A stretch of DNA of 5,979 nucleotides from an uncultured Acidobacteriaceae bacterium (GTDB lineage Bacteria; Acidobacteriota; Terriglobia; Terriglobales; Acidobacteriaceae), in the NCBI GenBank assembly GCA_903842845.1, contig CAIMNN010000102.1, positions 1-5,979 on the forward strand, given 5' to 3'. The translations under genes were made by a program, and so were the position numbers. Shown here piece after piece: positions 1 through 5,979 of the stretch (positions are counted from its first letter, which is position 1; each line of letters starts with the position of its first letter). The notes under the pieces were generated by a model. The model worked only from the letters and a program-made list of their open reading frames with translations. It was not told where the DNA came from and searched no databases.

Positions 1-3000
1 GCACAGCTTCTTGGCTGGTCCCACGCCGCTGATGAAAATCCGCAGGCATCGAAGCAGATTCAGATTGACGGTCAGGCATTCGGCGGCGTCGCCTATGACC
101 TGGACGGCGCTGACAATCAGGACCCTATCCTCGGCATCATCGTTGTCAACCCGGCTCTCGATGCGGTCACGCAGACCACCATCACGACCCAGAACTACAA
201 CGCTGAGCAGGGCAAAGCCGTTTCCGCCGCCATCAGCGCGCAGACCAAGTCTGGTACCAACAAATTCCACGGGTCTATTTACGACTTCCGTACAGGCAAC
301 GCAAACCTGGCGAAAGAACCGTACTCCATGTACCCGACATCTGGTAATCCCAATCCTACGTATCCGGCTGGTTTGAAGAACCGCTTCGGTGTTTCTCTTG
401 GCGGCCCGGTACTCAAGAATCGCTTCTTCTTTTTCTTCAACTATGAAGCTCAGCGCTCCAAGGTCGGTACCACCGCTATCGACACGCTGCCCACCTCATT
501 GTTGACTGAAACCGCTCTGGGCAAAACAATTGGCCCCGGCGGAATCGCTGGTGCTGACTTCAGCGAATATGCAAGCTTGCCCTTAGGCCAAGGCATTCTC
601 TATGACAACACCGCCCTCGGGACTGGTGCTGCATACACTCACAACGTGATTCCGACCGCTGAGCTCTCGACACAGGCGCTTGCACTCTTGACCTACCTCG
701 AGCCATACACCACTGGCATTACATCGATCGACTCGAACTATGGTGGTCAAGGCACAGGTCTATTCAACAGTGACCAGTACACCGCTCGCGTTGACTACAC
801 CATCAGCCAGAAAGCCAATGCATTCGTTCGCTTCGCCCGCTTCACTGATACCCTCAGCGGTTCAGTGATGTTCGGCGCAGCCGGCGGCCCCGGCTTCGGT
901 ATCGGCGGTTACGGTGGCAACTCCACCGGCGCAAACGACAGCACAGTGGCCGGCATGGACTATGCCTTCAGCCCGAAGATGTTCACCGATTTCCGTCTAG
1001 GCTACCTCCGTTACAACGTCATTGACTCAAAGCATGACCAGGGTACAGAGTTTGCCAATACTCTGGGCATCCCGGGCATCAACTTGGGCACCTACTTCAC
1101 TGGCGGCAGCCCGGGCTTCGTTCTTGATACACTGCCCACGGGGAATACCAAGCCTGTCTATGGTGATGGTCTGGGTGTCAACCGTTGTAACTGCCCATTG
1201 ACTGAGCGCGAAGACCAGTTCCAGATTATCAATAACTGGACCCGCAACATCGGCAACCACGCCGTCAAGGTTGGCTTTGACCTCCGTTATGGTCGCAACC
1301 TACGTGTTCCTTCAGATACAGATCGCGCCGGCGAGTTGGACTTCAGCGCTAGCCCTACTTCGAATGGTTCTACAGGTGGTCTCAGCTTAGCTACTTTCCT
1401 GCTCGGCGAAGTTACCCACTTCGGTCGTTACGTTTCAACCTCCACCAACGCCAAGGAATTCCAGAAGCGCACCTTCTTCTACGCGCAGGATACCTGGCAC
1501 GTTAACCACAAGCTGACCCTCAACTACGGCATCCGCTGGGAGCTCTACTTCCCAGAGTCCGTCAATGGTATCGGCAACGGCGCCCTTATGAACCTCGATG
1601 ACGGCTACATCCACGTAGCTGGTAAGGGTAATGTTGCTTCCAATATGGGCTGGGGCATTGAGAAGACCAAGATGTTTGAGCCTCGCGCGGGTATCAGTTA
1701 CCAGCTCGACCCCAAGACCGTCATTCGCGCCGGCTACGGCCGTAGCTTTGACATCGGCGTCTTCGGCTCGGTCTTCGGTCACGTTGTGACCCAGAACCTG
1801 CCCGTCCTCGCCAACCAGAGCTTGTCTTCTACAACGACACTTGGTTCTGCGTTCACACTCGCTGTAGGACCCAATGCATATGTTCCTACACCTGTGCCTT
1901 CCTCTGGCCTGCTCCCGAATCAGGGTTACTCGGTCAACACTAAGGCACGCCCCAACCCAATGCGCTTCCCGACCCTGGATGCCTGGAACCTCAGCCTTCA
2001 GCGTCAGATCTCGCCTACTATGACTGTTACATTGGCATACGTCGGCAATAAGGGAACGCATACGCTGGGTGATGGTGATAGCAACAATACCAACCCCAAT
2101 GAAACGGCCATTTACCTGCCCGGAGAATACAGCGTCAACGGACAGGCATTGCATTTCGATCCTTCAGTCCCCGGTGGCACCATCAGCAACAATGGTGGCA
2201 CGTCAACACACAACTTGCTCCAGCGTTACTACGGTTACACAGGCCTGGCTGCTTGCAATGATTCCAACTATCTTGCAATCCAGGGAAGCCAATTCGACCT
2301 GTATAAAAGTTCAGGTGCCGGGTTGCCAGCAGGCGCCTGCGGATGGTCGCAGGGTATCAGCTACTACGGCAACAATCAGAACACAAACTACAACTCCTTC
2401 CGTGTAACCATTGACAAGAAGCTTGCCAAGGGTCTTGCCGGTTCAGCTACCTATTCATGGGCCAGCGCCTTTGATGAAAACTCTGGCTTCTGGACATGGA
2501 GCAAGCACGTCACCTACGGTCGTGACAGCAACGTCCGCACCAACCAGCTTGTTGGTTACGGCACTTATGATCTACCTTTCGGCAAGGGCAAGCAGTACAC
2601 ACCCAATGCCAACAAGGTCGAAGACCTCCTCATCGGCGGCTTTCAGCTCAGCGGTGTGGTCAACTGGTCCAGCGGTCTGCCTTTCAGTTTGAGTGTAGGC
2701 AACTGCGGTGACAATATCCCTACGAATAGCGCACCTTGCTATGCCAATGCAGCCCCTGGAACCAAACTTCACACCAGTTTGTCCGGATGGGATGTAGCAC
2801 ATCATCAACGCACTTTCTTCACGGGCGATCCTACTGGTGGTACTGACTCAACGTGGACGAATCCGGGCTTGGACAACATCGGTAACGTCGAGCGTAACTC
2901 CTACTGGGGTCCCTCGTTCTTCAACACCGATCTTGGTCTGACCAAGGCATTTAATGTGTGGGAAAGCGTTAACATCAAGTTCCGCGCGGATGCCTTCAAC

Positions 3001-3123
3001 GCCTTTAACCACATCAACCCAGGTGGCCCGAACGGCAGTGTCAACAGTGATGGCAACATCAACGGTGAAGCACCTGGCCCCGGCCCGCGTCAGCTTGAGT
3101 TCTCACTCCACGCACAGTTCTAA
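1..3123 (+). CDS. Oar-like TonB-dependent receptor, 5'-truncated by window edge
   Basis: Outer-membrane active transporter, probably importing a large or scarce substrate with TonB/ExbB/ExbD energy; the substrate cannot be read from sequence. The frame is open from base 1 and ends at TAA 3121-3123, giving 1040 visible residues. The first internal ATG (328) is not the start, because coding sense clearly continues upstream. Residues 1-120 are the later plug domain: DGQ at 23-25, LDGADNQDPILG at 34-45, TTQNYNAEQG at 62-71 and QTKSGTNKFHGS at 81-92. GGPV at 134-137 with five Phe at 142-146 marks the plug-to-barrel junction typical of Acidobacteriota receptors. Barrel strands follow, for example FFYAQDTW 492-499, FEPRAG 559-564 and FRADAFNAFNH 994-1004. 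The protein ends in Phe (LEFSLHAQF), the outer-membrane protein C-terminal signature used by the BAM machinery. Signal peptide, regulatory-like domain and any TonB box would be upstream. Family membership is firm; phylum and substrate are inference. Confidence 0.93.
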   Translation, partial: AQLLGWSHAADENPQASKQIQIDGQAFGGVAYDLDGADNQDPILGIIVVNPALDAVTQTTITTQNYNAEQGKAVSAAISAQTKSGTNKFHGSIYDFRTGNANLAKEPYSMYPTSGNPNPTYPAGLKNRFGVSLGGPVLKNRFFFFFNYEAQRSKVGTTAIDTLPTSLLTETALGKTIGPGGIAGADFSEYASLPLGQGILYDNTALGTGAAYTHNVIPTAELSTQALALLTYLEPYTTGITSIDSNYGGQGTGLFNSDQYTARVDYTISQKANAFVRFARFTDTLSGSVMFGAAGGPGFGIGGYGGNSTGANDSTVAGMDYAFSPKMFTDFRLGYLRYNVIDSKHDQGTEFANTLGIPGINLGTYFTGGSPGFVLDTLPTGNTKPVYGDGLGVNRCNCPLTEREDQFQIINNWTRNIGNHAVKVGFDLRYGRNLRVPSDTDRAGELDFSASPTSNGSTGGLSLATFLLGEVTHFGRYVSTSTNAKEFQKRTFFYAQDTWHVNHKLTLNYGIRWELYFPESVNGIGNGALMNLDDGYIHVAGKGNVASNMGWGIEKTKMFEPRAGISYQLDPKTVIRAGYGRSFDIGVFGSVFGHVVTQNLPVLANQSLSSTTTLGSAFTLAVGPNAYVPTPVPSSGLLPNQGYSVNTKARPNPMRFPTLDAWNLSLQRQISPTMTVTLAYVGNKGTHTLGDGDSNNTNPNETAIYLPGEYSVNGQALHFDPSVPGGTISNNGGTSTHNLLQRYYGYTGLAACNDSNYLAIQGSQFDLYKSSGAGLPAGACGWSQGISYYGNNQNTNYNSFRVTIDKKLAKGLAGSATYSWASAFDENSGFWTWSKHVTYGRDSNVRTNQLVGYGTYDLPFGKGKQYTPNANKVEDLLIGGFQLSGVVNWSSGLPFSLSVGNCGDNIPTNSAPCYANAAPGTKLHTSLSGWDVAHHQRTFFTGDPTGGTDSTWTNPGLDNIGNVERNSYWGPSFFNTDLGLTKAFNVWESVNIKFRADAFNAFNHINPGGPNGSVNSDGNINGEAPGPGPRQLEFSLHAQF

Positions 3124-3147
3124 TGCGTGATTGAACTCAACCAACCC

Positions 3148-3179
3148 GAGAGGGGAGCTTCGGCTCCCCTCTCTTTTTT
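3148..3179 (+). terminator. Intrinsic (Rho-independent) terminator after the receptor gene
   Basis: GAGAGGGGAGC (3148-3158) pairs perfectly with GCTCCCCTCTC (3163-3173) around a TTCG loop closed by a C-G pair, the extra-stable cUUCGg tetraloop. Six T follow directly (3174-3179). It begins 24 bases after the receptor stop codon. There is no matching T-run on the opposite strand side, so it should act on + strand transcription only. It lies just upstream of the TPR genes and should reduce read-through into them. Confidence 0.95.
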
Positions 3180-3192
3180 CTGCGCAAAAGTC

Positions 3193-3198
3193 TAAAAT
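3193..3198 (+). promoter_or_regulatory. Possible -10 element for the TPR gene pair
   Basis: TAAAAT matches the sigma-70 -10 consensus TATAAT at five of six positions and is the only such candidate between the terminator and the TPR start codon. The region about 17 bases further upstream falls in the terminator's descending arm and has no good TTGACA match. If used, transcription would begin near 3205 and leave a leader of only about 10 bases before ATG 3215. This is a weak call, made because the preceding terminator implies that a promoter is needed nearby. Confidence 0.2.
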
Positions 3199-3214
3199 GT
3201 ATTTGGCCCAATTT

Positions 3215-4255
3215 ATGAAGCTTCTTCTCTCCGCAATCCTGCTTCTATCTCTCGCATCCTCCAGCGCTCAATCCACCGCGCCTGCCGATGCCGCTACCGC
3301 GCCGCAAACCCCCGAAGCCAAACTCCAATCCGCCCGCGACTTCGCATCCCACGGACGCCTCGACAAAGCCATGGCCCTCCTCGACGAGCTCGCCACCGCA
3401 ACCCCCGAGCAACCCGGCGTCGAACGCCTCCGCGGCCTCATCTTCTACCAGCGCGAAGCCCTCACCGACGCTGTCACTGCCTTCAAAAAAGCCATCGAGC
3501 AGGACCCGAAAGACAACGAAGCCGTCGAAATGGAAGGTGTCTCGCTCTTCCGTCTTGGCCGCCCCGCTGACGCCGTCCCGTTCCTCGAAAAAAGCCGCAG
3601 CTCCGTCGTCAGCGCAAATGTCGACCCGCAGTATGTCCTGGCCCTCTGTTATATCGATGCTTCACGCTACGACGACTCGCGCCACGCCTTCGCCGCGCAG
3701 TTCGGCTTTCAGCCCGACTCCGCCGAAGCCTGGCTCCTCGCCGGCCGCATGCTCCTCCGCCGCGCCTACGCTGATCAGGCCATCGCCTCCGCACACAAAG
3801 CTCTCGAGCTCAATCCCAAAATTCCCCTCGCGCATGAACTCCTCGGCGAAGCTGCCCTGGCCAAGGCCGATCTGCCTGCCGCCATCACCGAACTCCAGGC
3901 CGAGATTGCAATCAACCCCATGGACCCCGCCGCCTACGAGCGTCTCGGTGACGCACTCGTCCGCTCTGGCCAGTACAACGACGCACGCGTCGCCTTAAAC
4001 CGCGCCGTCCTCCTCGAACCAAATTCCACCGCGCCCTTCATGCTGCTCGGCCAAACTTTCTTAAAATTGCAGCAACCCATCGAAGCGCTGCACTATCTCA
4101 CCCACGCAGTCGCCATGGACCCCAACAATTACGTCATCCACAATCTCCTCGGCCAGGCATACAAAGCCACAGGCCAACTGTCCGAGGCTAATCGCGAGTT
4201 CAAACTGGTCTTTGACCTGCAACACAAGCAAACGCCTGCACCGGCGGGGAAGTGA
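3215..4255 (+). CDS. Exported tetratricopeptide-repeat protein (about 9 TPRs)
   Basis: Predicted 346-residue secreted or periplasmic scaffold; TPR helices bind peptides or partner proteins, and no enzyme domain is visible. Residues 1-19 form a signal peptide: Lys2, a Leu-rich core 3-13, then ASSSAQS with likely cleavage after Ala18. A Pro/Ala/Thr-rich linker (20-33) follows. TPR units then run to about residue 337, with the end-of-repeat Pro at 64, 98, 167, 201, 235, 269 and 303; spacing is 34 residues except for one 35-residue unit in the third or fourth repeat. The short tail is Pro/Ala rich. The start at 3215 is chosen for its signal peptide; ATG 3197 in the same frame is possible, while a TTG at 3131 is unlikely because the terminator hairpin would then be coding. 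No good Shine-Dalgarno precedes either ATG. The next TPR gene starts 3 bases after the stop. Codons favour C-ending GCC, CTC and CGC more than in the receptor gene. Specific partner unknown. Confidence 0.88.
   Translation: MKLLLSAILLLSLASSSAQSTAPADAATAPQTPEAKLQSARDFASHGRLDKAMALLDELATATPEQPGVERLRGLIFYQREALTDAVTAFKKAIEQDPKDNEAVEMEGVSLFRLGRPADAVPFLEKSRSSVVSANVDPQYVLALCYIDASRYDDSRHAFAAQFGFQPDSAEAWLLAGRMLLRRAYADQAIASAHKALELNPKIPLAHELLGEAALAKADLPAAITELQAEIAINPMDPAAYERLGDALVRSGQYNDARVALNRAVLLEPNSTAPFMLLGQTFLKLQQPIEALHYLTHAVAMDPNNYVIHNLLGQAYKATGQLSEANREFKLVFDLQHKQTPAPAGK
4246..4252 (+). promoter_or_regulatory. Shine-Dalgarno-like site inside the end of the upstream TPR gene
   Basis: GGGGAAG ends 6 bases before ATG 4259 and is a fair purine-rich ribosome-binding match. 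It lies within the last codons of the upstream gene, so ribosomes finishing that gene would pass over it; this fits translational coupling of the two TPR genes. It also supports 4259 as the start of the downstream gene. Confidence 0.55.
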
Positions 4256-4258
4256 TCC

Positions 4259-5979
4259 ATGCGGCGGCTCACCTTATTCTGCATCGTCGTTTCGCTCACG
4301 CTCACCCTCTGCGCGCAAGACGTCAAACCTCCTGGAACTCTCGCCAAAGCCACAGTGGCCTTTCGCGCGGGTCTCGCCGCGCAGAAGGACGGCAACCTCG
4401 AAAAAGCGCGTGAAGAATTCTCCAAGTGCGTCCAGCTCGCCCCTTCAATTGCCGAAGCGCATGAAGCGCTTGGCGTCGTGCTCATCGAATTGAACCGGAC
4501 TGAATCAGGCATTGCAGAGCTTGAAATTGCCCTCACACTGAAACCTGCTGACTCAGGCATCCATCTAAATCTCGCCCCCGCGTATTTGAATCACGGCGAC
4601 CTCACCAACGCTCTCAAGTACTTCGAACTCTCCGAGCGCGAACTCGGCGAGAACAACGCAGCTCTCGACGCCATGTTTTATGAGAACTATGCAAAGGCGC
4701 TCGCACGCGACCATAAGCTTGCTCCAGCGCTCCTCAAGATGCAGCGCGCCGCTGCGTTAGCGCCCGAAAACGCCGCTATTCAAGACGAACTCGGAGCCTT
4801 ACTCGCACAATCTGGCCGTAATATAGAAGCCTTGAACTCTTTCCAATCCGCGCTCCGCCTCGATGAAAAAAATCTTTCAGCAATGCTCCACTTGGGCGCA
4901 ATGTATCTTGTCCTGAACGAGCCAGCGAAAACAATTGAAACACTGAATCAGGCACTACTTCTGAAACCCGACCTTACTCAGGCTCTTATGGAAGAAGGCC
5001 AGGCCTATGTAGCGCTTCTCGATGACGCCAAAGCTGAAACGCTTTTCAAAAGCGCACTCGATAAAGACGCAACCACCTCCGGCCTCAAGAATGAATACGC
5101 CATGCTCCTTCAGCGCGCAGGCCGTAATCAGGAGGCCGTCCCATTCTTCCAGGACGCGCTCTCAGCCGAACCTCAGAACATTAGCATCCTCTCCAACCTC
5201 GGCCTTGCTCTCACGCAAATTGGTAAAGCAAACGAAGCCATTCCATATATTCAGAAGGCGCTCCTCATCGACCCGCGCGATCTCAATGCACTCAAAGATC
5301 TCGGTGTAGCCCAGGTTCAGCAATCAGAATTCGACGCCGCCATCCTCACATATCAAAAAGCCGTTGACGTCGCTCCGCAGGATTCGCAGGTTCACTATGA
5401 CCTCGGTCTTGTCTACAAATTCAAAGACCGCAGCGAAGACGCCATCACCGAGCTCAAGCGCGCAGCCGAGCTCGACCCGCAGCTTCCTGACCCGCCCTAC
5501 ACTCTCGGCATCTTATATATGCAGATTGGCCGCTTAGACGAAGCCGCCGCGCAGTATCAAAAAGCCGTCGAACTTCGCCCCGACAACGGCGATGTCTGGG
5601 CCGTCTACGGCAGCGTACTCAAACAACTATCGCGCTTTGATGAAGCCGTTCCTGTGCTGAAAAAGGCTATGGAGCTTCTGCCCGCGCAACCCGGACCCCG
5701 CCTCACCCTCGCCGGAATCTATTCGCAGCAGGCGATGAAGTTGAACGATAGCCTCGCCAACGAAAATGACGCAACCAAGCTTCAGCAAACGCAGCAGCTG
5801 ATAGCCGAGCTTCGCACTGAGTCCACAACACTGCGCAAACAAGCCGCCGACCTCACCCGCGCAGCAACCAACCGGCAAAAATCAAACTTCGCAATGAACG
5901 CAGGCAATCAACTACTGCAACGCAATGCCATTGCTGACGCCGTAGCACGCTATCAGGAAGCCATCGAGGCAGATGCAAC
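4259..5979 (+). CDS. Exported multi-TPR protein, 3' end beyond window
   Basis: Predicted exported TPR scaffold, 573 complete codons visible and no stop before the window end. The N-terminus MRRLTLFCIVVSLTLTLCAQ is a signal peptide, probably cut after Ala19 (LCA-Q). Cys18 sits in LTLC, a poor lipobox because Leu replaces Gly/Ala/Ser at -1, so lipoprotein anchoring is doubtful. About thirteen TPRs cover residues 28-475. The repeat-end position (usually Pro) falls at 62, 96, 130, then, after a 39-residue step, at 169, 203, 237, 271, 305, 339, 373, 407, 441 and 475, which is nine exact 34-residue steps. Well-formed units include AAAQYQKAVELRP (429-441). Residues 478-540 depart from the pattern, and a further TPR begins near 543 (DAVARYQEAIEADA). 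The gene starts 3 bases after the stop of the other TPR gene, with GGGGAAG upstream. The missing C-terminus could hold more TPRs or another domain. Function beyond protein binding cannot be assigned. Confidence 0.9.
   Translation, partial: MRRLTLFCIVVSLTLTLCAQDVKPPGTLAKATVAFRAGLAAQKDGNLEKAREEFSKCVQLAPSIAEAHEALGVVLIELNRTESGIAELEIALTLKPADSGIHLNLAPAYLNHGDLTNALKYFELSERELGENNAALDAMFYENYAKALARDHKLAPALLKMQRAAALAPENAAIQDELGALLAQSGRNIEALNSFQSALRLDEKNLSAMLHLGAMYLVLNEPAKTIETLNQALLLKPDLTQALMEEGQAYVALLDDAKAETLFKSALDKDATTSGLKNEYAMLLQRAGRNQEAVPFFQDALSAEPQNISILSNLGLALTQIGKANEAIPYIQKALLIDPRDLNALKDLGVAQVQQSEFDAAILTYQKAVDVAPQDSQVHYDLGLVYKFKDRSEDAITELKRAAELDPQLPDPPYTLGILYMQIGRLDEAAAQYQKAVELRPDNGDVWAVYGSVLKQLSRFDEAVPVLKKAMELLPAQPGPRLTLAGIYSQQAMKLNDSLANENDATKLQQTQQLIAELRTESTTLRKQAADLTRAATNRQKSNFAMNAGNQLLQRNAIADAVARYQEAIEADA
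5690..5878 (+). other. Helical, Gln/Thr/Ala-rich spacer within the second TPR protein
   Basis: This codes residues 478-540 of the second TPR protein. The first part (LTLAGIYSQQAMKLND) resembles a TPR first helix. From about 494 to 540 the sequence is charged and Gln-rich (LQQTQQLIAELRTEST, LRKQAADL) with hydrophobic residues every three to four positions and no Pro or Gly, suggesting one long helix or a short coiled coil. Regular TPR sequence resumes near 543. The structure is judged by eye only. Confidence 0.5.

Noticed and set aside
328..330. ATG 328 as the receptor start codon
   Set aside because: Plug motifs (DGQ, LDGADNQDPILG, QTKSGTNKFHGS) are encoded in frame upstream with no stop back to base 1, so the gene starts before the window.
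11..376. 121-residue + frame at the window start
   Set aside because: The overlapping phase from base 1 encodes conserved TonB plug motifs, while this one is a Ser/Arg/Thr-rich shadow.
1435..2154. 239-residue antisense reading frame under the receptor gene
   Set aside because: Antisense to a well-supported receptor barrel region; its translation has no recognisable domain, signal peptide or ribosome-binding site.
3288..3998. 236-residue + strand reading frame inside the first TPR gene
   Set aside because: It overlaps a clear TPR gene in another phase, and its Pro/Ser/Arg-rich composition is what C-rich third codon positions of the real gene produce when read out of frame. No domain is recognisable.
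4310..4314. Lipobox around Cys18 of the second TPR protein
   Set aside because: LTLC has Leu directly before Cys, where Gly, Ala or Ser is expected; ordinary signal peptidase I cleavage after Ala19 fits better.
4129..4560. 143-residue antisense frame crossing the junction of the two TPR genes
   Set aside because: Both genes beneath it have coherent TPR coding sense and a tight junction; the antisense translation shows no family features.
4772..5683. DNA tandem repeat or CRISPR-like array from the 102-base periodicity
   Set aside because: The periodicity is at protein level (TPR units); the nucleotide sequences of the units are too diverged for a DNA repeat and no identical direct repeats with spacers were seen.

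Overview
The window carries three genes on the + strand, packed almost without gaps. The most likely source is an Acidobacteriota chromosome (Terriglobia/Acidobacteriaceae type). This rests on the first gene, a very large Oar-like TonB-dependent receptor with the plug wording typical of that phylum (LDGADNQDPILG, QTKSGTNKFHGS), and on its pairing with exported tetratricopeptide (TPR) proteins. The assignment is inference from family resemblance; there is no rRNA or marker gene here.

Layout. Positions 1-3123 hold the receptor. Its 5' end lies outside the window, so the signal peptide, the probable N-terminal carboxypeptidase-regulatory-like domain and the start of the plug are missing. A strong intrinsic terminator (11-bp perfect stem, UUCG loop, six T) follows at 3148-3179. 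Only 35 bases later, at 3215, begins an exported nine-repeat TPR protein (to 4255). After a 3-base gap a second exported TPR protein starts at 4259 and is still open at the window end (5979). It has about thirteen TPRs, then a helical Gln/Thr/Ala-rich spacer, then another TPR.

How they may work together. The receptor would move a large or scarce substrate (unknown; sugars, peptides or metal chelates are all possible) across the outer membrane using TonB energy. The two TPR proteins carry signal peptides and should sit in the periplasm or on a membrane, as scaffolds for protein-protein contacts. They look like a translationally coupled two-gene operon. Whether they belong functionally with the receptor is suggested only by adjacency; the terminator between them argues for at least partly separate transcription.

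No tRNA, rRNA, CRISPR array, insertion sequence or attachment site was seen. No stretch over 300 bases lacks a gene. No clearly new system is evident; the most notable points are the receptor-TPR-TPR arrangement, the terminator placed directly in front of the TPR pair, the three local cysteine pairs in the receptor and the strictly regular TPR array with its spacer.
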